Source: Microvirga brassicacearum
Lineage (GTDB): Bacteria > Pseudomonadota > Alphaproteobacteria > Rhizobiales > Beijerinckiaceae
Direction: 5' to 3'
Assembly: GCF_008757455.1 (NCBI RefSeq)
Contig: NZ_VCMV01000013.1
Location: 571,237 to 635,236 of the forward strand
Length of the DNA: 64,000 nucleotides
The position numbers and the translations under genes are program-made. Shown here piece by piece: positions 52,268-61,208 of the stretch; the stretch's first letter is position 1, and each line of letters begins with the position of its first letter. The notes beneath the pieces were generated by a model. The model did not search any database. It saw only the letters and a list, made by a program, of their open reading frames with translations, and had not been told where the DNA came from.

Positions 52268-53185
52268 ATGGTAGCCGCCGTCATGAGCGCCACCGAGTCG
52301 AGAGGACTTCGGCGAAGAAATTGGCTCACGAATGTGAATGCCTGGCTCCTGCTTCTCCCTGCAATCGTGCTCCTGGCGACCTTCACGCATTATCCGATTC
52401 TCGCGACGCTCTATCATAGCTTCTTTTCCCTCGGACGCAGCGGCCCGGCGGCATTTGTGGGTCTCGACAACTACAGCTACATGCTGGACGACGACGTTTT
52501 CTGGCAGGTTCTGCGCAACAACGTCATCTTTGCCTTGGCGACCGTGCCCACGAGCATCGCGCTTGCCCTCCTCATGGCCGTATGGGTGGACAAGAAAATT
52601 GCCGGGCGGTCTTTTCTGCGTCTCGCCTTTTTCACACCGACGGTCCTGCCCATGATTGCAGTCGCGAATATCTGGCTTTTTTTCTACACGCCCGGCTATG
52701 GATTGCTCGACCAATTCCTCAAGATGATCGGTTTGTCAGGGCATAACTGGCTCGGGGATCCGGCAACCGTCATGACCGCGCTCTCCGTCATGGTGGTCTG
52801 GAAAGAAGCGGGCTTCTTCATGATCTTCTATCTCGCGGCGCTTCAGACGATTCCGCCGGACTTGAAGGAAGCCGCCGCAGTCGAAGGGGCGGGCCGCTGG
52901 TATTTCTTCCGCCGGATCACGCTTCCGCTGCTGATGCCCACGACGCTCTTTGTCTCGATCAATGCGTTGATCAATTCCTTCAAGCTTGTCGATCAGCTTG
53001 TCATCATGACGAAGGGCGGGCCCAACAATGCCAGTTCCCTCCTTCTCTACTACATCTACGAGGTCGCCTTCACATTCTGGGATACGACCTATGCGGCCAC
53101 ATTGACTGTGACCCTCATCACGATCCTGGCGGCCGTGGCGCTGACCAAGTTCATTTATCTGGATCGAAGGATTCACTATCAATGA
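52268..53185 (+). CDS. Ugp-type ABC permease (UgpA-like)
   Basis: A 305-residue six-helix permease of the UgpA/MalF group: LLPAIVLLATFTHYPILATL, AFFTPTVLPMIAVANIWLFF and the EAA loop IPPDLKEAAAVEGAGRWYFF RRITLPLL are diagnostic. GGGAGAG precedes its start. Its stop overlaps the start of the second permease by four bases (ATGA). Confidence 0.94.
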   Translation: MVAAVMSATESRGLRRRNWLTNVNAWLLLLPAIVLLATFTHYPILATLYHSFFSLGRSGPAAFVGLDNYSYMLDDDVFWQVLRNNVIFALATVPTSIALALLMAVWVDKKIAGRSFLRLAFFTPTVLPMIAVANIWLFFYTPGYGLLDQFLKMIGLSGHNWLGDPATVMTALSVMVVWKEAGFFMIFYLAALQTIPPDLKEAAAVEGAGRWYFFRRITLPLLMPTTLFVSINALINSFKLVDQLVIMTKGGPNNASSLLLYYIYEVAFTFWDTTYAATLTVTLITILAAVALTKFIYLDRRIHYQ

Positions 53186-53991
53186 GGCAGAACGGTTATC
53201 TGATCGAGACCATTGCCGCCTGGATCCTCGCGCTCCTGTGGCTGCTGCCGCTGGTCTATTGCCTGTGGAGCGCGCTTCACCCCGCCGAGTATGCGACGAA
53301 CTTCGATCTCACAGCGCCGCTAACGCTGGAGAATTTCGCCCGTGCCTGGCGCCAGGCGCCCTTTGCCAGATATTATCTCAACACGGTGATGCTGGTTACG
53401 CTGGTTCTGGCCGGACAGATTGTGGTCGCGACACTGGCGGCTTATGCACTCGCGCGGTTTCGCTTCGTCGGCCGCGATGTCCTGTTCGCACTCGTACTCG
53501 TCCAACTCATGATCATGCCGGACGTGCTGATCGTGGAGAATTATCGCGTCATCAGCGCGCTCAATCTGCTCGACACCATCCCGGCCATCGCGCTGCCCTA
53601 CATGGCCTCAGCCTTCGGCATTTTCCTGCTGCGGCAGGCCTTCAAAAGCGTGCCGAACGAACTCGTCGACGCTGCGCGCGTGGAAGGCGCATCCTCTTTC
53701 GGTGTGCTGTGGCGGGTCTTCGTGCCGCTCGGAAAGACCACTTACATCGCCTTTGGTCTCGTGTCTGTCAGCTACCACTGGAACAACTTCCTTTGGCCGC
53801 TCATCGTTACGAACTCGGTTGAAAGCCGCCCGCTTACCGTTGGCCTTGCGGTTTTCGGCGCGCCTGAGACAGGGGTCGATTGGTCGATCATCACCGCCGC
53901 GACGGTCATGACCATGGCCCCGCTTCTCCTCGCCTTCCTTTTGTTTCAGCGGCAGTTCGTTCAATCGTTCATGCGTGTCGGAATCCGCTGA
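53182..53991 (+). CDS. Ugp-type ABC permease (UgpE-like)
   Basis: The 269-residue permease of the UgpE/MalG group has LLWLLPLVYCLWSALHPAEY, an EAA loop VPNELVDAARVEGASSFGVL followed by WRVFVPLGKTTYIAFGLVS and a late FLLFQRQFVQSFMRVGIR, typical of the family end. It completes an importer encoded in the order C-B-A-E. Confidence 0.94.
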   Translation: MRQNGYLIETIAAWILALLWLLPLVYCLWSALHPAEYATNFDLTAPLTLENFARAWRQAPFARYYLNTVMLVTLVLAGQIVVATLAAYALARFRFVGRDVLFALVLVQLMIMPDVLIVENYRVISALNLLDTIPAIALPYMASAFGIFLLRQAFKSVPNELVDAARVEGASSFGVLWRVFVPLGKTTYIAFGLVSVSYHWNNFLWPLIVTNSVESRPLTVGLAVFGAPETGVDWSIITAATVMTMAPLLLAFLLFQRQFVQSFMRVGIR

Positions 53992-54043
53992 CAAGCACGC
54001 CTCGGCTCCACTCGCTACGGAGGGCCGATTTCACGGCGCCCAT

Positions 54044-54814
54044 TCATGCGTGATCGACAATGGGACCATCGATGATGACCTGGGAGCACAAGCGGGAGCA
54101 CCGCTCGATCCTGCCATCGACTTTGTAGATGTCCCTGAGAAGCGCGGGCGTGATCACTGCCTCGACCGGGCCGCAGCTGACCATCGTTCCCGCGTCGATC
54201 ACCATGACACGGTCCGCTACTCGCAGAACCTGGTTGAGATCATGAATCGCGAGAACGACGCAGATCTGTTGCTTCGTCGATAAGGCTCGGATCAGCGCCA
54301 ACACCTCCACCTGTCGGTGGAGGTCGAGGGCGCTCGTCGGCTCGTCCAGGAGGAGGATCTTCGGCTCACGCGCCAGGGTCTGCGCCAGCGAAACCAATTG
54401 CCGCTGGCCACCGCTCAGTTCGCACAGATTCTTGAACGCGATGCTCTCGATCCGCACGGATGCGAGAGTGCTTTCCACCGCCTCAAGGTCCTGGTCGCGA
54501 ACCCTGGAAGTGGCCCCCTGTTTGCGCGCCAGAAGAATCGACTCGAAAACGGTAAGGACGGTGTTCACCGAGGTGTCCTGCGGCATATAGCAGACACCAC
54601 TAAGGCTAGTCTCGTTTGCGCCGCCGATCGAGATGTGTCCCGGCCCACCCAGAAGGCCGGCGATCCGGCGGAAGAGGCTCGATTTGCCGGCGGCGTTCGG
54701 CCCGATGACCGCCGTCACCTCGCCTCCCTTCAGCAGAGGTGTGGTGATGCCCGAGAGCACATTCTGTCTGCCGTAGCGGACACCAACGTCGTTGAGTTGC
54801 AGCGTTGCTACCAT
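54044..54814 (-). CDS. Iron/siderophore-type ABC importer ATPase (FepC-like)
   Basis: The 256-residue ATPase has Walker A GPNAAGKSS (38-46), the signature ELSGGQRQLVSLAQTLAREP, and Walker [17 protein letters not shown] with IHDLNQVLRVADRVMVI, all of the FepC/BtuD type. The start at 54814 overlaps the permease stop (7 bases). It pairs with the FecCD permease and binding protein encoded upstream. Confidence 0.93.
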   Translation of the reverse strand: MVATLQLNDVGVRYGRQNVLSGITTPLLKGGEVTAVIGPNAAGKSSLFRRIAGLLGGPGHISIGGANETSLSGVCYMPQDTSVNTVLTVFESILLARKQGATSRVRDQDLEAVESTLASVRIESIAFKNLCELSGGQRQLVSLAQTLAREPKILLLDEPTSALDLHRQVEVLALIRALSTKQQICVVLAIHDLNQVLRVADRVMVIDAGTMVSCGPVEAVITPALLRDIYKVDGRIERCSRLCSQVIIDGPIVDHA

Positions 54815-55872
54815 GCGCGCCCCCGGTTGGTCATAATGAGACTGAAAAGGAACGGCACACCCACGAGCGCCGTGATGATGCCGATGGGAATGATGCTTCC
54901 TGGCAAGATGGATTTGCTGATTACGGATGTCAGGGACAGCATGGCGGCGCCCGAGAGAACGGAAGCGGGCAGGAAAAATCTTTGATCCTCGCCGATCAGC
55001 ATCCGCGCAATGTGCGGTCCGACGAGCCCGATGAAACCAATCGTTCCGACGAAGGCCACAGGCACGGCGGCGAGAACGCTGACGACGAGCATCGTCTCGA
55101 GCCGCACCCGACGAATATTCACGCCAAAACTCGCAGCCTTGTCGTCGCCCAGGCGAAGCGCCGTCAGGGCCCAGGCACGACGGACGAAAACCGGAAGGGA
55201 TACGGCAAGGACGAGCGTCATGATCGCAAGCTTCGGCCAAGTCGCGCGGGTGAGGCTGCCCATGGTCCAGAACACGACGGCGGCAAGGGCCTGCTCCGAG
55301 GCGAGAAACTGGACGAGCGCCAGCAAGGCATTGAACGTGAAAACAAGAGTGATGCCCAAGAGGACGATGGTCTCAACCGTTACGCCGCGCTTCTGGCTCA
55401 TGAGGTGAATGAACAGGGCGGCCGCCATCGCCATGATCAAGGCGTTGATCGACACCACGTATTCGATGGCGAACGGCAGGAGGCCGACCCCGAACACGAG
55501 GGCCAGGGACGCGCCGAAGCTCGCGGCGGCTGAGATGCCGAGCGTGAAGGGGCTGGCAAGCGGGTTATTGAGGATGGTCTGCATCTGCGCACCGGCGGCG
55601 GAGAGCGCCGCCCCGACAACAACCGCCGTCAGCGCGACGGGCATGCGGATGTCCCAGAGCACGACGCTGACCTGATGAGGAACCTCCACCGAACCGACCA
55701 GGGCGAGAACGACCTCCCGCATGCTGTAGCGGGCCGGCCCCAGGCCCAGATCGGCGATGACAGAGAGGATCAGCACGACGGTGAGTGCGAGGAGGACGAG
55801 TTTTTTGCGCCGGACGAGGGCGCGGTAAGCGCCGCGCCCTGCCTGCGCTGCAATGGGTGCTGCAATCGTCAA
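54808..55872 (-). CDS. FecCD-family ABC permease
   Basis: A 354-residue, about ten-helix permease of the FecCD/BtuC family. LGPARYSMREVVLALVGSVE, VALTAVVVGAALSAAGAQMQ and NNPLASPFTLGISAAASFGA, then GTIGFIGLVGPHIARMLIGE, are the family signatures. It appears to start at TTG 55872, just after the binding-protein stop; AAGGAATAGG lies before it. As a single permease gene it works as a homodimer. Confidence 0.92.
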   Translation of the reverse strand: MTIAAPIAAQAGRGAYRALVRRKKLVLLALTVVLILSVIADLGLGPARYSMREVVLALVGSVEVPHQVSVVLWDIRMPVALTAVVVGAALSAAGAQMQTILNNPLASPFTLGISAAASFGASLALVFGVGLLPFAIEYVVSINALIMAMAAALFIHLMSQKRGVTVETIVLLGITLVFTFNALLALVQFLASEQALAAVVFWTMGSLTRATWPKLAIMTLVLAVSLPVFVRRAWALTALRLGDDKAASFGVNIRRVRLETMLVVSVLAAVPVAFVGTIGFIGLVGPHIARMLIGEDQRFFLPASVLSGAAMLSLTSVISKSILPGSIIPIGIITALVGVPFLFSLIMTNRGRAW

Positions 55873-55876
55873 GCAC

Positions 55877-57016
55877 CTATTCCTTGTCGGTCAGTGAGAC
55901 CCAGTATCCGGGCTTGTAGGCGACCGGCAGAAAGCGCTCGTGGAGAGAGTGCATCGTTTGGTCCGGGTCGAGGTCTTTGAACAATTCGGGGTGCAGCCAC
56001 TTGGCCATCTGCTGGATGGCGACGAATTGATAGGGGCTGTTGTAGAACTGATGCCAGATGGCGTGGACCTGCTTATTCCCCACCGCCTTCACGCCGGTAT
56101 AAGCGGGACGCTTCATCAGGGCCGCCAGCTTGTTGCGCGCCTCTGCGGCATTCGCACCGGAGCCGACACCAACCCATGCGCCGCCGGGCACGAACAATTC
56201 CCAATTCGAGCCGGTGACGATGACCTGATCCGGATTGGACGCGATGACCTGTTCCGGGTTCACGACGCCGAACGTGCCGGGAATGATCTTGGCTGCCAAA
56301 TTGGTTCCGCCGGCGACTTCGACCATTTTGCCGAAATTCTCGTTGCCGAAGGACATGCAGCAATCGTCGGTATAGCCTGCGGCGCGCTCCATCATCACGA
56401 GCGGCTTTGCGGGGTTCGCCTTGGCGAGCCGTTCAGTGACGCGATCAATCTGCTCCTTGCGGAAAGCGATGAACTCCTCCGATCGCGCTTCCTTGCCGAA
56501 CAGCTTGCCGATCAGCCGCATGCTCGGCTCGGTGTTCTCGAACGGCTTGTCGCGAAAATCCACGAACACGACAGGGATTCCGAGTTTGGCGAGCTTCTCG
56601 ATGAGCTTCGAGTCGTCCGTCGCGGTCTTTGCCTCGACGTTCATGATCATGACGTCGGGGGCAAGCGCGACGGCCTGCTCAATATCGAAGGTCCCTTCCT
56701 TCGAGCCGCCGAACTTTGGAAGCGTCGCGATCTGCGGATACTTGGCGAGGTAATCCCTGTAGCCGTCGAGATCCGCCTTCTCGAAATCGTCCCGCCAGCC
56801 AACGACCCGCTTGAAAGGCGCATCGGTATCGAGAGCGGCGACAAAATAGATCTGGCGTCCCTCGCCGAGGATCACCTTGTTGACCGGTGCCTTGACCTCG
56901 ACCTGACGGCCAAGGACGTCAGTGACCGTGATCTTGCCCTCGGCCGCCTTGGTGGAGGCAGGCAGGAATGAGACAAGCGTTAGAGCCGCGCCGAGAACCA
57001 AGTGGAGAAGCTGCAT
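55877..57016 (-). CDS. Iron-complex-type solute-binding protein (FecB/BtuF-like)
   Basis: The 379-residue binding protein has a signal peptide (MQLLHLVLGAALTLVSFLPA, cut near TKAAEG) and the class III fold: ITVTDVLGRQVEVKAPVNKV, LAPDVMIMNVEAKTATDD, VVNPEQVIASNPDQVIVTGS. It is longer than FecB or FhuD (about 300) and has an unusual Cys pair in TDDCCMSFGNENF. The ligand could be a ferric siderophore, haem, corrinoid or an opine-type metallophore; no TonB receptor is in the window. The start at 57016 has GAGG before it. An AT-rich region with TTAGAA repeats lies upstream. Confidence 0.9.
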   Translation of the reverse strand: MQLLHLVLGAALTLVSFLPASTKAAEGKITVTDVLGRQVEVKAPVNKVILGEGRQIYFVAALDTDAPFKRVVGWRDDFEKADLDGYRDYLAKYPQIATLPKFGGSKEGTFDIEQAVALAPDVMIMNVEAKTATDDSKLIEKLAKLGIPVVFVDFRDKPFENTEPSMRLIGKLFGKEARSEEFIAFRKEQIDRVTERLAKANPAKPLVMMERAAGYTDDCCMSFGNENFGKMVEVAGGTNLAAKIIPGTFGVVNPEQVIASNPDQVIVTGSNWELFVPGGAWVGVGSGANAAEARNKLAALMKRPAYTGVKAVGNKQVHAIWHQFYNSPYQFVAIQQMAKWLHPELFKDLDPDQTMHSLHERFLPVAYKPGYWVSLTDKE

Positions 57017-57087
57017 GAGGTGCCTCGCATTATAAAGGAAAGCGGCTCCTCGTATGGCGACCACAAAGGTATATCAAGGGTTATCTT

Positions 57088-57155
57088 TTAGAATTACTAT
57101 AATTACAAACTGATGTGGCCTTTCATTAGAACAATTCAATTCTAGAGATTAGAAT
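57088..57155. promoter_or_regulatory. AT-rich control region with TTAGAA repeats
   Basis: TTAGAA occurs three times on the plus strand, at 57088, 57126 and 57149. The last forms a perfect dyad ATTCTA-N5-TAGAAT (57139-57155) and the middle one reads TTAGAA-CAA-TTCAAT, close to the Irr-type iron control element (TTTAGAA-N3-TTCTAAA). The region lies between the leftward iron-type importer and the rightward methyltransferase, whose TTGACG at 57165 could be a -35 box. Regulation by iron is inferred. Confidence 0.45.
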
Positions 57156-57225
57156 ACTTATAACTTGACGACGATAATACCCGGCGCTAAGTCACGCAAA
57201 AATTTGCGAGTGTGAGAAAATTTCA

Positions 57226-58002
57226 ATGACGTCGAATTACACGCTTCGCGACGAGATCCGCGAATACTGGTCGGCTCGCGCGCCGACATTCGATGATCAA
57301 GTAGGGCACGAGATTTTCTCGGAAGCGGAGCGTCAGGCCTGGCGCGCGCTTTTCCTGCGCCACCTCGGGCCGGGCGAGGGCCGCCGGGCGCTCGATCTCG
57401 CGAGCGGAACCGGAGTGATCTCCCACTTGCTCGACGGCTTGGGTTTCGATGTGACCGGGCTCGACTGGTCCGAGGCGATGCTGGCCCGTGCGCGCGCCAA
57501 GGCGGCAGCGCGCGGAACGCAGATCCGCTTCGTCATGGGTGATGTGGAGCGCACGCTGGAGAGTCGGGCGAGCTACGACGTCATCGTGACGCGCCATCTG
57601 GTCTGGACATTGGTGGACCCGGAGGCTGCTTTCAAGGAATGGCATTCCCTGCTGAAGCCCGGCGGCAAATTGCTGATAATCGACGGCGATTTCGTCTCCG
57701 ACACGATCCTGAAACGCATGATCAGGATGCTCGAGCGTCTCAAGGGGCGAGCGTCACCCATCGCCGTTGCCTCGGACGCCATGCGTCAGACCCACGAGAG
57801 GATCCTGCGCCAGGTGCACTTCTCCAAGGGAGCGCGCGCACGCGAGGTCGTGGACCTGCTGCGTCAGGCAGGTTTTGCCGAGAATATTGTCGACCGCGAT
57901 CTCAAGCGTATTCACCGCGAGCAGGCCAAACATATGCCACTGCTCAAGGGTTTGGAGCGCGCAACGCAACATCGCTATGCCATCGTCTCGACGAAACGGT
58001 GA
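57226..58002 (+). CDS. Class I SAM-dependent methyltransferase next to an iron importer
   Basis: The 258-residue enzyme begins MTSNYTLRDEIREYWSARAP. Motif I is ALDLASGTGVISHLLDGLGF, strand 2 ends GLDWSEAML, and LLKPGGKLLIIDGDFVSD is the motif V region. The fold is complete; the last third is helical and basic. It is divergent from the FecB-type gene across a region with shared regulatory repeats, suggesting that the methyltransferase works on the imported ligand or on its making. The methyl acceptor is unknown. It has no partner downstream. Confidence 0.87.
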   Translation: MTSNYTLRDEIREYWSARAPTFDDQVGHEIFSEAERQAWRALFLRHLGPGEGRRALDLASGTGVISHLLDGLGFDVTGLDWSEAMLARARAKAAARGTQIRFVMGDVERTLESRASYDVIVTRHLVWTLVDPEAAFKEWHSLLKPGGKLLIIDGDFVSDTILKRMIRMLERLKGRASPIAVASDAMRQTHERILRQVHFSKGARAREVVDLLRQAGFAENIVDRDLKRIHREQAKHMPLLKGLERATQHRYAIVSTKR

Positions 58003-58120
58003 AGAGTTGAGGCATTAGGGAGCCGTCGCAACGCTTTTTGTGCACACAACGCCGATCCGCGGCAAAGCGGGCGCTCTCCAATGGCTCGGCCACGTAGTAG
58101 CCGGAGCTGGCGTCGAACAG

Positions 58121-58687
58121 TCAGGCAATCTCCACCAGAATGGCTCTGCCGCTTCCAGATAATTGTATCAGCTCCTGGGTGTTACCGAGTCTCATCGTGT
58201 CGAAACACTGAAGGGAGTAGATGACGCCGTCCAATGTCACGTCGAACGAACTATCCATCGGCACGAGAAACGCCGCACGGGTCCCTTCGGACAGCAGCAT
58301 GACACCCGCACCCAGGATCCTCGTCCGATGCTCGAAATATCCGCGCCGTGTCATCACGTTGAGATCGCGGATTGGCCCCGAAAGGAGCTTGCAGGCCGTC
58401 GTATCGTTACCGGAGAAAGAGAGCTTGGGAGACGTCCGGTTCAGCCGATAGGGAACCCCGTTCACATCGAGTTCGATGCCGTTCCCTTGCAGCACGACGA
58501 GCGTTCGGTCGATCTGCGGGAAGGGCGAGAATGGGCCGTCGGATTCCACGTCGGCCATGCTGATGCGCCAGCCGAACGTCTCGAAGCTCGAGCCCTCCGG
58601 GAAAGCCGCGATCTCCGCCGTCGTGCCGCCGCCATTCTTCCACGGAACTCTGACAAGATGTTCGGCACGGATCACCCGGACATCCAT
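58121..58687 (-). CDS. hutD: HutD family protein
   Basis: The 188-residue bicupin is encoded in most proteobacterial hut operons. VPWKNGGGTTAEIAAFP (about 14-30), FGWRISMADVESDGPFSPFP and DRTLVVLQGNGIELDV are the HutD/Ves signatures. HutD is thought to keep urocanate or formiminoglutamate levels in check rather than act as a pathway enzyme. It lies five bases after hutU and is last in the operon. Confidence 0.93.
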   Translation of the reverse strand: MDVRVIRAEHLVRVPWKNGGGTTAEIAAFPEGSSFETFGWRISMADVESDGPFSPFPQIDRTLVVLQGNGIELDVNGVPYRLNRTSPKLSFSGNDTTACKLLSGPIRDLNVMTRRGYFEHRTRILGAGVMLLSEGTRAAFLVPMDSSFDVTLDGVIYSLQCFDTMRLGNTQELIQLSGSGRAILVEIA

Positions 58688-58692
58688 GGTGT

Positions 58693-60357
58693 TCAGTCCA
58701 GGCTCGGCAGGTTGAGTCCGTGCTCACGAGCGCACGCGATGGCACCCTCGTAGCCCGCATCGGCGTGACGCATGACGCCGCTTGCCGGGTCGTTCCATAG
58801 AACGCGCTCGAGACGACGAGCGGCGTCCGGTGTCCCGTCGCAGACGATAACCATGCCGGAATGCTGGGAAAAGCCCATACCCACGCCACCGCCGTGATGC
58901 AGCGACACCCAAGTTGCACCGGATGCGCAGTTGAGGAGGGCGTTGAGGAGGGGCCAGTCCGAAACGGCATCCGAGCCGTCCCTCATGGATTCCGTTTCGC
59001 GGTTCGGGCTCGCGACCGAACCTGAATCGAGGTGGTCGCGGCCGATCACGATGGGAGCTTTCAACTCGCCGCGGGCGACCATCTCGTTGAAGGCCAGACC
59101 GAGCCGATGACGGTCGCCAAGACCCACCCAGCAGATCCGCGCGGGCAGGCCCTGAAACCTGATCCGCTCCCGCGCCATATCGAGCCAGTTGTGCAGGTGG
59201 GCGTTGTCGGGCAGCAACTCCTTCACCTTGGCGTCGGTCTTGTAGATATCCTCCGGGTCGCCCGAAAGTGCGGCCCAGCGGAACGGCCCGATGCCACGGC
59301 AGAACAGCGGCCGGATATAAGCCGGCACGAAACCCGGGAACGCAAAGGCGTCCTCGACGCCCTCTTCCTTCGCCATCTGACGAATGTTGTTGCCGTAATC
59401 GAACGTCGGAACGCCGGCCTCGTGGAAGCCCAGCATGGCGCGAACATGCTCCGCCATGGAGCGCTTGGCCGCTTGCTCAACGGCCTTGGGATCGCTTTCG
59501 CGCCGTTCCATCCATTCAGACAACGTCCAGCCCTTCGGCAGATAGCCGTTGATCGGATCGTGTGCCGAGGTCTGGTCCGTTACCGCATCGGGCCGGACGC
59601 CGCGCCGAAGGATCTCCGGGAAAATTTCGGCCGCATTGCCGAGAAGGCCAACCGATACAGCTTTCCTGTCGCGGCAGGATTGCTCGATGATGGCAAGCGC
59701 CTCATCCAGCGTCTCCGCTTGCCTGTCGACATAGCCGGTCTTCAGGCGCATCTCGATCCGGCTGGCCTGACATTCGACAGCGAGGCACGAGGCGCCCGCC
59801 ATGGTTGCGGCAAGCGGTTGCGCCCCGCCCATGCCGCCGAGGCCGGCGGTCAGGATCCAGCGGCCGGAAAGATCGCCGCCGTAATGCTGGCGGCCCATTT
59901 CGACGAAGGTCTCGTAGGTGCCCTGCACAATGCCTTGGCTGCCGATATAGATCCACGAGCCGGCCGTCATCTGGCCGTACATCATGAGCCCCATGCGATC
60001 GAGCTCGTGAAATTTGTCCCAGTTTGCCCAATGCGGAACAAGATTTGAATTGGCGATCAGCACGCGCGGGGCATCCGCATGCGTGCGAAAAATTCCGACA
60101 GGTTTGCCGGATTGCACGAGAAGCGTTTCGTCGTCACCCAGTGTTTTGAGGGAGGCGACAATGCGGTCGAAGCTCTCCCAATTGCGCGCCGCGCGTCCGA
60201 TCCCGCCATAGACGACAAGTTCGCTCGGCTTCTCCGCCACGTCGGGGTCGAGATTGTTCATGAGCATGCGCAGCGGCGCCTCGGTCAGCCAGCTCTTGGC
60301 CGACAGTTCAGTGCCGTGGGCGGCGCGGATCACGCGGGCGTTGTCGGTGCGAGTCAT
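58693..60357 (-). CDS. hutU: Urocanate hydratase
   Basis: HutU adds water to urocanate to form imidazolone propionate, using a tightly bound NAD+ as electrophile. The 554-residue protein has the urocanase signature [18 protein letters not shown] with the essential Cys at residue 409 (Cys410 in Pseudomonas), the NAD-binding [17 protein letters not shown] (172-188) and [20 protein letters not shown]. Length agrees with the family (about 555). Start at 60357 has AGGAAGG before it and overlaps the hutG stop by four bases. Confidence 0.98.
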   Translation of the reverse strand: MTRTDNARVIRAAHGTELSAKSWLTEAPLRMLMNNLDPDVAEKPSELVVYGGIGRAARNWESFDRIVASLKTLGDDETLLVQSGKPVGIFRTHADAPRVLIANSNLVPHWANWDKFHELDRMGLMMYGQMTAGSWIYIGSQGIVQGTYETFVEMGRQHYGGDLSGRWILTAGLGGMGGAQPLAATMAGASCLAVECQASRIEMRLKTGYVDRQAETLDEALAIIEQSCRDRKAVSVGLLGNAAEIFPEILRRGVRPDAVTDQTSAHDPINGYLPKGWTLSEWMERRESDPKAVEQAAKRSMAEHVRAMLGFHEAGVPTFDYGNNIRQMAKEEGVEDAFAFPGFVPAYIRPLFCRGIGPFRWAALSGDPEDIYKTDAKVKELLPDNAHLHNWLDMARERIRFQGLPARICWVGLGDRHRLGLAFNEMVARGELKAPIVIGRDHLDSGSVASPNRETESMRDGSDAVSDWPLLNALLNCASGATWVSLHHGGGVGMGFSQHSGMVIVCDGTPDAARRLERVLWNDPASGVMRHADAGYEGAIACAREHGLNLPSLD

Positions 60358-61208
60358 GAGGTTGTCCTTCCTCGGAATCCGGGTTGAGCAAAATTCAGGC
60401 ATTCCTCGAGAATGCGGGTGAGAACGGCACGCATGGGAGCAGCGTAGGCGTCGTCATAGGCGGTGGGCCATCGCCCTTCCGCAACCGGGCCTGCTCGCTC
60501 CATCATGTAGCCACGACAGGCGAGTTCCATCTGAACCGCATGAACGCCGTTCTCAGGTCGTCCGAGTGTCCGGGTGATGAACCCGCCCTTGAACCGGCCG
60601 TTGAGCACATGGCTGAAATTGCTGGCCGCGCAGATCTGCTCGACGGCGTCGCTCAAAGCGGCGGCGCAGGTCGCTCCGCCATTCGTGCCGATGTTGAAGT
60701 TCGGCAGCGTACCGTCGAAAAGGCGCGGGATCGCTGATCGGATCGAGTGGCAATCATAAACCACGACACGGGGGTGACTTGCGCGCAGGCGGTCGACCTC
60801 GTTTTGGAGCGCGGCGTGATACGGCTCGAAGAAGCGGGTGCGGCGTTCGGCGACGCTTGCTGCGTCGGGCTCCGCGCCAGACAAGTAGAGAGGCTCGCCG
60901 TCGAACGTCGTCGTCGGACAAAGCTCCGTCGTCGCCTGTCCGGGATAAAGCGAGATGCCGGACGGGTCCCTGTTGACGTCGATCACCGTGCGAGAAATAG
61001 CCGTCCTGATGATGGTTGCGCCGAGATCTCCGGCAAAATCGTAGAGGCGGTCGATCCACCAATCCGCGTCCTTCCGGGCAAGCCAGAGCGAGACGAGCCC
61101 GCGTTCGCAGCCGGCGGGGATTTCCGTGCCCGTATGCGGCAGGCTCACCACGAGTGGTGCATCTCCGCGTGTCACCTCCAGCCACGGGAGAGGAATCGAG
61201 TCGCTCAT
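60354..61208 (-). CDS. hutG: N-formylglutamate amidohydrolase (deformylase)
   Basis: HutG cuts N-formyl-L-glutamate into formate and glutamate, the last step of the five-step histidine pathway that goes through HutF. The 284-residue protein has [16 protein letters not shown] (zinc His25 region), [19 protein letters not shown] [24 protein letters not shown] and [19 protein letters not shown], all of the FGase family. Presence of this deformylase means HutF must be encoded elsewhere, probably just beyond the right edge or in another operon. Stop overlaps the hutU start (ATGA). Confidence 0.95.
   Translation of the reverse strand: MSDSIPLPWLEVTRGDAPLVVSLPHTGTEIPAGCERGLVSLWLARKDADWWIDRLYDFAGDLGATIIRTAISRTVIDVNRDPSGISLYPGQATTELCPTTTFDGEPLYLSGAEPDAASVAERRTRFFEPYHAALQNEVDRLRASHPRVVVYDCHSIRSAIPRLFDGTLPNFNIGTNGGATCAAALSDAVEQICAASNFSHVLNGRFKGGFITRTLGRPENGVHAVQMELACRGYMMERAGPVAEGRWPTAYDDAYAAPMRAVLTRILEECLNFAQPGFRGRTTS

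Noticed and set aside
50755..52386. 543-codon open frame opposite the UgpB-like gene
   Set aside because: Antisense to a binding protein with clear signal peptide and fold; the product has no domain.
59032..60048. 338-codon open frame opposite hutU
   Set aside because: Antisense shadow of a well-identified gene, with low-complexity Arg/His-rich product.
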